In this document: positions 7,628-17,700 of the stretch, one piece after another | Position numbering within the stretch: the first letter of the stretch is position 1 | Layout: every line of letters begins with the position of its first letter | IMG/VR virus record: IMGVR_UViG_3300033153_001221 | Span: 1-29,808 of that record | Length of the DNA stretch: 29,808 bases | Reading direction: 5' to 3' (one strand) | Origin: a virus | The notes under the pieces: generated by a model | The model's input: the letters and a program-made list of their open reading frames with translations, nothing else | The model's database searches: none | What the model was told of the DNA's origin: nothing | Position numbers and translations under genes: made by a program

Positions 7628-7886
7628 CAGCTAACTCCTGTTTGATATCAGCCGTCTTCGTGACCAGCCCATTTATATATTTATCTCTTGCCAACAGGTA
7701 CGCGTCCTTCGCACGAATTTCAGTAAGCAAATAGTTATTGTCTTCGACCACTTTGTCATTGACCTTAAGCGCATCGACCAGCTCCATGTCCAGTCGAGCG
7801 TTCTCGTCGACCATAGTATACGCCCAGTACGCACCTGCAGCCATGAGCGCTATGGCAGTTAGGAAAACAGCTATCTTAATCATCAT
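7470..7886 (-). CDS. Inner-membrane spanin subunit (Rz-like)
   Basis: A 138-residue i-spanin candidate with a single N-terminal membrane anchor at about 4-23 (KIAVFLTAIALMAAGAYWAY), facing the periplasm after the anchor. Residues about 28-100 are a charged helical coiled coil (DENARLDMELVDALK, ADIKQELADAKLKL), and a basic end (RDRLRERTREDRHKD) would meet the o-spanin. This is the Rz layout: anchor, periplasmic coiled coil, C-terminal contact region. It acts last in lysis by joining inner and outer membranes. ATGA couples it to the holin, and the outer-membrane partner begins inside its last third in another frame. Function is assigned from architecture and partner, since spanins share little sequence. 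Confidence 0.85.
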   Translation of the reverse strand: MMIKIAVFLTAIALMAAGAYWAYTMVDENARLDMELVDALKVNDKVVEDNNYLLTEIRAKDAYLLARDKYINGLVTKTADIKQELADAKLKLSIEEVVCLESDVPAPYRDRLRERTREDRHKDGTRVPVLGTISAVRI

Positions 7887-8302
7887 TTTATCGTGTCCTT
7901 GTGGAAGATCATTGTCTGATCAGAAACGAACTCGTCGCCTTCTTCGTTCTTCTGCACCCGCTTCATACGGAGCATAGCCTCGAAGTTCACCCAGCCTTTG
8001 CGCCGAGCATAAGCGAGTGTCCCTTCGTAGATCGCTACGTTGAGCAGCGCAATCGCCATGGCGAGCCTACGCTCTTCGACGGACGGCATCTCCAAGAACA
8101 ACCGCGTGAGTGTGTACCCAGCGATAACGGCAAAGAACAGTATTGATGCGGTGATAGTAAAGGGCTGCCACTTACCTTTGGCGTAGTGCTTAACAGCTGC
8201 TTTGAAGAACTGAACTACGACGAGAGTCGTCAACAGTGAGATGAGCAGCCAGAAGTCCAGCATCGGCTGCACTACGTCGTAAATCGTTTGTTGTATATCC
8301 AT
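7883..8302 (-). CDS. Holin candidate, three predicted membrane segments
   Basis: A 139-residue inner-membrane protein directly after the endolysin. Hydrophobic segments at about 16-33 (FWLLISLLTTLVVVQFF), 48-69 (FTITASILFFAVIAGYTLTRLF) and 80-98 (LAMAIALLNVAIYEGTLAYA) alternate with basic loops (KHYAKGKWQ). A 40-residue charged cytoplasmic tail follows. Position between endolysin and spanins, plus the membrane topology, suggests it forms the lesion that releases or activates the endolysin. It is somewhat longer than many class I holins and I do not recognise the sequence family. The third segment is weak, so two spans are possible. The start has a GGAGG site five bases upstream; the stop overlaps the i-spanin start by ATGA. 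Confidence 0.72.
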   Translation of the reverse strand: MDIQQTIYDVVQPMLDFWLLISLLTTLVVVQFFKAAVKHYAKGKWQPFTITASILFFAVIAGYTLTRLFLEMPSVEERRLAMAIALLNVAIYEGTLAYARRKGWVNFEAMLRMKRVQKNEEGDEFVSDQTMIFHKDTIK

Positions 8303-8314
8303 CGATGCCTCCGA

Positions 8315-8725
8315 TTAGACTAATTCGAAGTGAACTAAGTCATCAAATTTCTGGTCAGTATAGTCGCCATCACTGTCCCAATCCCCGCCCCATCGTATCT
8401 TCAGGTCCATTCTGGCGGCCTCGTACTTGACTATACCAGCAAATTCGTAGAACTTCACCAGCTCTTTTACGTTGTCCTCGCCCCATTTCTTAGGGATCGG
8501 CCACGGTGCTGCGTCCACAGCGTTAGATGGGAGCGCGTTATGCTTGGAATCAGGCCACTCAACCTCTGACTGCCCGGTGTTAAAGAAGTGGTTCTGGTCA
8601 GTCTCGTTGCGGTGCCCGTATAAAATCGTACAGTCTTTATGCAGTATCACCCGCTCAAACAGCAGTCGCAGCCTGATGTTGCAGGTATCTAGCCTGCCCT
8701 GTGATGTTCGTCCGTAGCTTGGCAT
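8315..8725 (-). CDS. Endolysin: L-alanyl-D-glutamate peptidase, M15 family (T5 endolysin-like)
   Basis: A 136-residue peptidase that cuts the L-Ala to D-Glu bond of peptidoglycan stem peptides at lysis. It is almost full length relative to the T5 enzyme (137 aa). Zinc ligands are visible as H62 in SKHN, D71 in AVDAAPW and H132 in HFEL, with Y36-GHR39, Q44 and W112-GGDW around the active site. A DWDSDGD loop at 115-121 looks like the calcium-binding loop that makes the T5 endolysin calcium-dependent. There is no signal peptide or transmembrane segment, so it needs a holin to reach the wall. A clear AGGAG site sits six bases before ATG. It starts the lysis cassette endolysin-holin-spanins. Confidence 0.93.
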   Translation of the reverse strand: MPSYGRTSQGRLDTCNIRLRLLFERVILHKDCTILYGHRNETDQNHFFNTGQSEVEWPDSKHNALPSNAVDAAPWPIPKKWGEDNVKELVKFYEFAGIVKYEAARMDLKIRWGGDWDSDGDYTDQKFDDLVHFELV

Positions 8726-8734
8726 TATTTTCTC

Positions 8735-11700
8735 CTAAACGTTAAAACTGGGGTCTCTGTATTCATAAGAAGCCCCGGGGTACATCAGGCGCATAAGATC
8801 GTTAGTAGCAAAGTTGTTAACAGATATTTCCCTCCCAGCATCGAGCTGAGCACCTATTGAGTCTATGAGCTCTCGATCACCAGCGATGAACGCATCAGTA
8901 TAATCTTCTACTAACTCCCGATATACATAGTAATCAAGGAGGATCGTAATTATACATAAACCATCAGTATCGTGCCCATCACGCACCCAGTGAAAAATAC
9001 TTTGGTAATCTATAACGGCTCCCTCTAATAGTGTTTTTGCATTACGCGTGTGTTGCACGTATGTTACATACGGGGTCTGCCTATATCTATCTGTGGCCGA
9101 AAAATTCAGCCCCCAATAGAAAGCCATATATTCTGACGGCTGCGGTATCCAGCCCGGAAGTATTGGATCGTAAAATTCAGGAAGCTCCCAGTTCGCTACT
9201 AGGTCCCACGCAGCGTATGGCAGATAACTAGATTCCGACTGCGGAACCCTAGAGCCTATGTACCCAGTAGTTCCAAAAATAGGCCGTAAATAGCTAGCGG
9301 TGTCGTACGCATACGTAAGCGCCTGTGATCTAGGTTTTCGGCATGCGGTAATTGGGTGTGTCGTCTTCATCGTGAAGTTATCAACATACTGCGTACTGGT
9401 TAGCTCATTATAGTAGCTGCTATAGGTCGTTCCTGAATTACTTCCGAATGTGCGTAAAGTAGCTGCGCTGATTATCTCTTCTTTAATATAGAACGCAGAA
9501 GTGAATTTGAATTGCTGAGTTACTTGGGCTACACGAATACTTAACTGAGATGAAGGTTCAAGCACTGTTGCATTAGGCGTAATCAAATCACGATCTTTGT
9601 AATACAGCACATACCCCTGCCTGTTCGCCGCGCCTAAAATATGGTTATCGACGTGCTGAACTAGCGCACTGTTGATTGCTACATACTCACCGTCCACCTT
9701 TATAGTATTTCGAGTAGCTTTGCTCACATACCCATTAACTGTAAACTCACCATCTACATCAACATCTGCTGGTATAGGCGGTATGTCTGTATCGTCTACA
9801 TTTATAATATATTGGTGTGGCTCAGTTTTAGAAAAATACCCCCCGCCGTACGTAGGCCCGCTCTGAATAATATCGATCTGGCCTCGTCTGTAAAAAGGGT
9901 CAAGGGCAATATTTCCAAAAACAGGCTCATAGTGAAAAGCGAACGATCCACTCTGCTGCTGCTTACCGTAATCAAAAGAACCGCCCGGTAGTCTAAGTGT
10001 TTCGTTCGCAGACGTAGTAAACGAAAAACTAATATCCAAGTAATCTTGGTATATGCCCGCATCTGATTTAGCTTTTGATGAGCTCGTTGTTTCGTTATAC
10101 ACAGACTCTATTTCTGGTGTTAGCTGCTCTGTAATAAATACTCCGCCTTCGTATGTAACACGCGTGCTCAGATTATCGAGCACCTCCATATTAGTTTCTA
10201 TATACCCCCCGATCGTTGAAGGCCTAGTGCTTATGCGTCGACTACGTGCAAACGATCCGTACCACCCGTTAGAGCCTTCAGTAACATCGTACTTAACTAT
10301 GACGGCCTCCCCTTCAGCATCGAATCTACCTATGTCGTAAAACGGCCCCGCCATAGTAGCTGATTCAATCATCTCATTGGATGTACCTACGTAGGGGCTA
10401 GTATCAAGAGACTCATTATTACGAATCACCGCAACAGTAGGATAGTCGGTAGCGCTACCGAACAGGTACTTATGTAAACTTACTACCTCTACCTCTCCGA
10501 TGTTCCTAAGAAACCCAGACACAGGATACTCTGTCGCGCGCACAACGCCGTCAATAGTGCTTGCGTTGTACTGCGTAAAAGATACTCTGTATACATAACG
10601 AAAAATGCCGCCACTTATAACGAGATGCCCATCACTATAATAATAGTCACCTCGAAGTGATGCATAGTGGGCAAAAACTATATCTGACGTATGTGTCAGT
10701 ATATCGGAAACATCTATTATGAATGTCGTACGAGTTTCCGTAACTGGGAGCTTCCCCGATAAGTATGCTTCAGTCATAGCGACTTCTGTCAAAGATTTAT
10801 CTGCATTCAAAGTATCTAGTTCGATTATCTTTGTGTTCACTGTGTCCGTAAAAGCAATAGAGAACTTAACAACTTCTGTCGGTGCAACAGTACCAATACC
10901 GGGGATGGCGTCTGCGTACGTCAGATTCCCCGTTAGCATAAAATACTGCTGTTCTGTCAGTATTGCGTAGTGCTGCACACCATACTTATACCCAACAACA
11001 TCAACCGGCAGTGGTTTCTGATTCGGCAGCGACGCTATGTCTCTGCCTATTGTCATAGTGTTAGACACAACTACATCAGCTGCGTATTCCTCGAGTATTT
11101 GCGCGTTTGCAAGTATCGGCATAAATATGACACGATCGCCGCCCTCGTTCGTGCCCACATATAGCTGACCAGCCGGTGGGATATTTAAAAGAAGATACGT
11201 AGCAAATTCTTCTACAGGGAACGCAGGATCAGAATCCGGACTAACTGTAGCGATAGCCTTCATACTACGCAACAAAGAAGAAGTTCCGGCTAAGCCGAGA
11301 TTCATCAAATTAGATAAGTACTGACTGCTGTACTGCCCGTACATCGTATCTGTATAAGCGTAAGACTTCCAGTTTCCATCATACGTAGCAGCTACTTGCG
11401 CAATAGATATAGAGGCGTACTCAGCGATAGGAGCTAAGCCTACTGCTTCTACCAGATCTGCGGAGGCTGGGGCGTCCTCAGTAGCGTAGAGAGAGATGCT
11501 ACTAATAACCCGCGCCCCCGGCTGATCGTCCCCACCTAGCGTGTACATTATATTATTGCCCCGTAACGTCAGCGCTTCTTCAAGCTCGTACGTAACAGTC
11601 ACTCGTTTTTTAGCCGGTTCGAACAGAAGAGTGAAGCCCTTATACCTATGGGACTGAGAGCCAGTTGTTTTTCTTTTTATCAGCCGCTTAAGGATAGCGA

Positions 11701-11770
11701 CTGAGTAACCTATTATTTCGTTAGGTGTTCCATTGGCCGCTACTATCTTCACTGCGACCACCCGCGCCAT
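8735..11770 (-). CDS. Large virion protein of unknown family
   Basis: A 1011-residue protein I do not recognise. It is soluble in appearance, beta-rich and unusually rich in Tyr (GQYSSQYLSN, YRQTPYVTYVQHTRN), with no signal peptide, membrane segment, coiled coil or fibre-type Gly/Thr repeat. The N-terminus (KIVAANGTPNEIIGYSVAILKRLIKRK) is basic. By eye the gene is more AT-rich and uses ATA, TTT and AGA codons more than its neighbours. The ATG at 11770 overlaps the upstream gene by 22 bases; a GTG at 11750-11752 in a GTGA overlap is an alternative start, with a weak GGGTGG site before it. It lies between the polyvalent ejection gene and the endolysin, so a third ejected protein, tail hub or receptor-binding part is plausible. 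None of these is proven. Confidence 0.68.
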   Translation of the reverse strand: MARVVAVKIVAANGTPNEIIGYSVAILKRLIKRKTTGSQSHRYKGFTLLFEPAKKRVTVTYELEEALTLRGNNIMYTLGGDDQPGARVISSISLYATEDAPASADLVEAVGLAPIAEYASISIAQVAATYDGNWKSYAYTDTMYGQYSSQYLSNLMNLGLAGTSSLLRSMKAIATVSPDSDPAFPVEEFATYLLLNIPPAGQLYVGTNEGGDRVIFMPILANAQILEEYAADVVVSNTMTIGRDIASLPNQKPLPVDVVGYKYGVQHYAILTEQQYFMLTGNLTYADAIPGIGTVAPTEVVKFSIAFTDTVNTKIIELDTLNADKSLTEVAMTEAYLSGKLPVTETRTTFIIDVSDILTHTSDIVFAHYASLRGDYYYSDGHLVISGGIFRYVYRVSFTQYNASTIDGVVRATEYPVSGFLRNIGEVEVVSLHKYLFGSATDYPTVAVIRNNESLDTSPYVGTSNEMIESATMAGPFYDIGRFDAEGEAVIVKYDVTEGSNGWYGSFARSRRISTRPSTIGGYIETNMEVLDNLSTRVTYEGGVFITEQLTPEIESVYNETTSSSKAKSDAGIYQDYLDISFSFTTSANETLRLPGGSFDYGKQQQSGSFAFHYEPVFGNIALDPFYRRGQIDIIQSGPTYGGGYFSKTEPHQYIINVDDTDIPPIPADVDVDGEFTVNGYVSKATRNTIKVDGEYVAINSALVQHVDNHILGAANRQGYVLYYKDRDLITPNATVLEPSSQLSIRVAQVTQQFKFTSAFYIKEEIISAATLRTFGSNSGTTYSSYYNELTSTQYVDNFTMKTTHPITACRKPRSQALTYAYDTASYLRPIFGTTGYIGSRVPQSESSYLPYAAWDLVANWELPEFYDPILPGWIPQPSEYMAFYWGLNFSATDRYRQTPYVTYVQHTRNAKTLLEGAVIDYQSIFHWVRDGHDTDGLCIITILLDYYVYRELVEDYTDAFIAGDRELIDSIGAQLDAGREISVNNFATNDLMRLMYPGASYEYRDPSFNV

Positions 11771-14700
11771 ACGCTAGCACCCGGCAAAGACTTCATCACT
11801 TTGCTCTGGTTGCCAGTAAGGACGCCGGTGGCTACTTGTGTTGGGTACGTAAGTGCGCCCAGATGATTCTCTAAACCTACGCCGCCGAACTCACGGTCTG
11901 ACTTGGAGTCCATTATCATCATACCGCCAACACCTACGATGCCAGAGCGATTGATAGCGTTCTCTATATAGTCCTGAGCTGACCAGTTACCTTTACGTGG
12001 GCTGCCGTCGAAACCATACTTGATCCAGTCACGTGCAGCATCGATCGCAATCATCGCAGGGACATACATCATCACTGCCATGGCAGGCGCCGCGTTACCG
12101 TGCTTATACATCTCAGTCCAAGCACGACGTAATATGCGATCGTGCATAGAATACATGAATGACTTGAGGTGGAAGAACAGCATGTAGTGCGGATCAGATG
12201 CCCAGATCGGACGCTGTGCTGCATTGGGGCGAAGTATCGCACCATCAACCCAGCGGAACAGAGCAGTACGAACGCGGTCATCGCGCGCTAACTTAGCGGC
12301 AGATACTTCGTCGCCAGCAGCGGCTTCTGTCTCCAGTACCTCACGACCTTGTCGTGTCAGTACCGCCACCTCTCCGTTAGCATCGAAAGTTACGTCGCCT
12401 TCCTGTAAACCCAGCTCTTCCATAAAACGCTCAGAGTTCTTATACTTTCCGTCGCTGTGCTTCTTAATAAAGTTCTTCGCAGATGCCAGAGCCATGACAC
12501 GTGTCAGCTTTGTGAGCTGGGTCAGTCCGATAGCTTTGAAGAAAAACTCGTTAACGCCTTTGAGCCGTGCGCTCATGTAAGTGCCACCATACTGATACTC
12601 AAGGGCTTCGTTTGTCATGTGGGTATCGATGACACCCAGACCACGTGCGAGCTCACTCATCTCTGAGCGTGCCAGTGCGCCATCCTTTTTACCAAAATTC
12701 TTAATACCGTTCTGTATCTCTTGCAGCCCTTGCGTGTATGCTTTCCAAGACGACTCCAGATCACCAGAGCGCACTGTGATACCCACGACATCTGCCATGG
12801 AGGTGAACATAGATAATCCGAGTACTGCGAGGTTACGGAACACGATCACTGAGCTCATCGCTTTCTGCAGTGTAGGATTAATCACCTGACCCGGAGTCGG
12901 TGTCTTACCGAACAGCGCGTACAGTTTATTATTTGTTTCCTGACCCAGCGTACCCAGTGATGCGTTCACATAGTTCTCAGCCATCTTCATCTGCGCTGTG
13001 GTAGCGCCGGAGTCCTGTGCTTTCTTCAGCAGTTCTTCTAAGTGGCGACCGTCAGTATCGAAGCGCTTGGTGTACTCAGCACGCTTAACCAAGGAGTCGA
13101 TATACTGGACCATCGTGTACTCGAGACTCTTATTGAGGAAGGGCTCTCGATCCTTTGCATCGATCCAGTCGAGGGTGCGTTGGTTAACCGCTGACATAGC
13201 AGGTGTAAAACCTACGCGGTTAGTCGTAGGGTTAACCGGTGTATCACCGTAACCCATGTTCTCTACGAGATGTGTGTACAGACCTTCAGGGCCGCTGCCG
13301 TCTTCTTTAAAGAAACGACCGTACTTAGGCTTGCGCAACATAGCGATGAACTCATCGCGATGATCCATCATGTACTGTGTGTCGTACATAACCGGGAAGT
13401 AGTTCTTACGGAACTTGATCGCCTTCTGACTGACCTCGCCCTTATTCATCATAGTAGCTACGCCATTCGCTTCAGCGTACTTATACATATCGTCAAACAG
13501 TTTACGCATAGCGTTCGAACGAGCGCGTTCCTCCATGCTCAGCTTACCGCCATACTCCTGCTGTGCATCTTTCAGGATGCGTGCCTTAGCTGCATCGTCC
13601 ATACCCTCGAGGATACGCTCAACGCGATCAGTATACTTGCCGACATTAGTAGCGCGCGCTTCGAAGTATGTCTCAGTAGTGCCTTTCTCATTACCCACGC
13701 GTGCGTGGAATAGCTTAGCTATTTCCTGAAGCGCAGGTATCGTTTGCATGCGTGAATCAGCAGTGAACGTATAGGCTTCGAGATAGCCCATCATACGACT
13801 GCCCTGCTCATACACAACGTTGGCTACGCGAGCAGTGAGTGTGTCGATATAAGTGTCTTTCAAAAAGAACGTGCGCTCTTCCAGCTGTCCGCTGATGCGT
13901 GACTCTTGGAGAGCTTCCAAGATAGCTTCCGCTTTGCTCTCTGTGTCATTGATCTGCAAGAAGTTACGCAGCCACTTCAAGACCTTGCCCATGACGTTGG
14001 TAGACTTAGGCCCCAGCTCTATCTCACCAGCGATCCACAACTGCACGCCGGCAGCCATAGACTGCAAAGGAGCAGCAGCCATCGAACCAGTGAGCTCCTC
14101 GATCTTCGCGCGCGCACTCGGTACTTTGAAAGCGTTTGTCAGTATCAGCTTCTCTTCTTGTATCAGTGATGAGTCTAACCAACGAGCGATCGCTACACGG
14201 CCCTGTGTGTCGTACGGGTCGGATGATGCGAGGTACGCACCGATAGTCTCACCGTTCAGAACACCGTCACGTCCGTTCTTAGACATCTTAATGCCCTGAA
14301 TATTTTTAGCTGCAGCCTCTTCCATATTATCCTGCGCTTGGTTGAACACAGCAGACTTACCTGTTGTATCCAGTGCACGTAGGAATTTAGCGACCTGCTT
14401 ATCAGGATCACCTTTGAAATCTGCGAACAGCTTGCGCAGTTTAGCAACGAGCTGTTTGAAGAAGCGCTCAACAGCATTCTTAGGAATGATGGTATCGTCC
14501 GCGAGGAAGCGTGCGGTGTTATCTGCAAACCACTCCTCGAAATCCAACAGATACTGCAGATCTGCTTTAGACATACTCTGCAATTCCGCATCTACGTTAC
14601 CAGTCATCGCACGCACTGCCATGTGTATAGTCATCTTGGATTTAACAACGTCGGACAGTTTAGCGCCGGGTCTAGCCTGAAGCTCGTCGCGCCATGCTTG

Positions 14701-17700
14701 GAAAGCTTTATCGATAGCTGCAGCGTTAGTAATGTTCACATGTTGTGTAACAACCAGATGCCCTACCTCATGAGCGAGCGTCTCCAACTGAGCCGCCTGC
14801 GATATGTTTGGATTTATGTAGATGCCCTGCTCAGACGCGAACCCATTATAGCTAGTGCTTACGATCTCGTTACCCAGAGCGTCTTTACTAATCATGTTTG
14901 GCCGATCAGCGATCTTCAGTGCTTCTACAGCTTCGCCCACTGTCAGAAGCTTGAAGTCTTTCAACCCTAGCTGCTTACGCCATTTGATGGCAGTACTCAG
15001 CACGCTCGGCATAATTACTTTATCTGGAACAGCGCGCTTAGCGACCTTGCGCTTTTTCTTCTTCGTAACTTTTACAGTCGGCTTGCCAGTACGTGGGATT
15101 ACGTTTCTGAACCCGGTCTCTCTGGCTTTCAGTCCGCCCACCAGTGCGCGGTCAATGAATTTCTCTACTGCGCCTCGATCCATGTCTTCTAGCGTGAAGC
15201 CGCCTTCGAACTCACCCGTGCCTGTCTTATTAGATTCGAACAGATCTTCCAGTGCTGCTTCTACAGATAAATTAGTAGCTCGTGTCTTGCCCTCAACACC
15301 AGACTTAAAATCAGGCAGTGCTGCTTCTGCTCCTCGCTTCTCCTTGATATACGCACGGATGTCGCCCATGGTGGTGATCTTGTTTTCGAATTTACCTGTC
15401 TCTTCGTTCTTCACCTTACGGCTGTGCACGAAGATCGTAGTGTTATCAGGGATCTTGGAGATGTTTGAAATGATCAGCCCGTGGTCTGCGAACAGAGAGG
15501 TTACACCTTCACGGAACGCGCGTGCGATGTTAGCGTCAGTAGTATGCCCCAGTGATCCAGTCTTCGTAGCTTTAGACAGTTGTCCCAGTGCACGGCCTAT
15601 CAGCGACGGGAAATTAACAGACAATCGCTGTTTAGTATCTTTACGTTTTGGTTTGCCGTCCTCACCGCGTACGATCTGTACCAGCGGTACCTCGGCTTTA
15701 GCACGAGCGCCTGTCAGCCCCTGATTAGGAATATTACGAACGATACTCTTCTTAACTCGCACATCAGACGTTGGCTTCACATCAACCTTGCCCAGCGAGA
15801 TAGTCGTATCATCTGCACTGGCTGCAACAATCGGAGATGTGTCTGCCACCATCTTCTGCTTTTTAATAGCGAAGAAGTTACTCAGGAATTGTTTCGGATC
15901 GCTTGTCGCCTGCGCCTTAAGCGCTTCGACTTTCTGTGCATCGAACGCAGCGTTCTCACTAGGCTTGATCGCTTCCCACAACTGCTTACCGGACTTAGTC
16001 TTCAGCAGCTTCTGCGCAGCGCCTTCGACTACCTGCTCCGCAGTGTACTTACCGCCCTCTGAAATAAGTGTTGGCTTAGTGTCTGTTAGCCGACCTGACT
16101 TATCACGCATGCGTAAGCTACGTGTCTGTCCTTGCTTAACAGATTCAACGACCATCTCAGACAGAGGCACCTTAGTGTATACGAAGCCGCCGCTAGTAAC
16201 GGAGTCCTCTTCACCAAACCCTGTAATACCAGTCTTTTCGTCCACCAGCGTCGATACCTGTTGTTTCGCCTGTGCATCAGTGAGCGCATCAGCTACCTCG
16301 AAGGCGCTGACTGGCTTACCGCCACGCTCTTTTGATTTAGCTTTTGCGGTCTCTACCTCAGCACGAAAATCTACTTCTGTAACAAACGTGGGCGATACTT
16401 CGAAATCACCTTCGAGCTCTTTGCCGCCAACTCCGCCTTCTTCAGTTTCGAAGCCGGTAATAGCTGCTTCGCCTGCTTCTTTAAATTCAGGATCAAAACG
16501 ATCACGTATGTCGTCGATAATGTCGAACACACTGCCTTGGTCACTACCGTAACGTTTGTCCAGTTCTTCGAGCACATCGGTATCGATCAGTTCTGGGTCA
16601 CGAGCATACTCAGATATCGTCAGGACATCATTCATCTGCTCACCAGTATCACCGAGCAGTCCGCGCTCACCTAATACGTCTTCAGTCGTAGATATTTCGG
16701 ACAGCGCTTGGCTGAACTTAATCGCCTGCTTCTGCACATCCGGATCTTGCAGGTCGTCGCCCAGTACCGCATCGATCTCATCAGTAACGCCTTGGCGTCC
16801 TTCGAATCGAGTACGTAACTGGCTCAGTGTATTCTTAACGCGCGCACCGCCGAGCTGATCACCAATCTCCATATCACTGATCTGTTGGCCGATAGCATCG
16901 AACGAATCGCTGCCTTCTTGCATTGCGCCCTGTATTGCGCCACCGAAACCACCGATACCACCACCGAGCAGACCGCCAGCAGCGATAGCGTTCCGCATCT
17001 CGCTCAGACCTTCTTCAGTGAAGATGTCAGCGTTATCGTTTAGGAATTTGTGTGCAGCGCGTTCGACTATAGTCTGTGCGCCTTCAGTACCAGCCTCTAG
17101 CGCGCCCTGTGTGATAGCGCCTTTTGAAATAGCTTTACCGACAGATTTCTTAATCGCACCGGTGGCTGCTTTATCTACACCGAAGCGCTTAGTGATGCCT
17201 ATGAATGGGAGCGCCTCAAGTGAACCAGCTACTGTGCCAAAGCCAAGCGCAGTTACTGCCCGTTCACGTGGGGTAGTGGTTTCCCTGATAGACATATCAG
17301 ATTGGAGTTCTGGGAATATAGAGCCGGTCTCTAGCCCGCTCGCGCTAGTGACCATGCCAGTCGTAGCGGCTGCGGCGGTTGAAGGTAGTGCTGCTTTAGG
17401 TAGAGCTGCGCGAACAGCGCCTCTCACGCCTACGCCTGCAGGTCCGCCTACTACCATGGAGGCCATGATGGGTATCTGTTGGCCGATCGCACCGACTGCC
17501 CAGTCAGTAAATGCATCGATATCGTTTACTTCATCGACGTTCTGAATACGGGGACCGAACTGCTGAGCGCGTTCTTGGAATTTCTGTGACTCCATGACAG
17601 CTGCATCAGCAGCTTCGTTGTCACCAGCGAATGCTTGGGCAGCGCCCTCTACACCAGAAGATATAGAAGACAGTTGCTCCATACCAGAGCGTAGCCCTTT

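Noticed and set aside
15020-15080. KKKKRKV stretch in the 2018-aa protein resembling a viral nuclear-localisation signal
   Set aside because: The host side is bacterial (spanins, phage capsid); a Lys-rich linker between domains explains it.
14855-15724. Long plus-strand open frame (289 codons) opposite the polyvalent gene, and many shorter plus-strand frames
   Set aside because: They lie wholly opposite well-supported minus-strand genes, have Ser/Pro/Val-rich low-information translations, no ribosome sites and no recognisable domains; they are codon-bias shadows.
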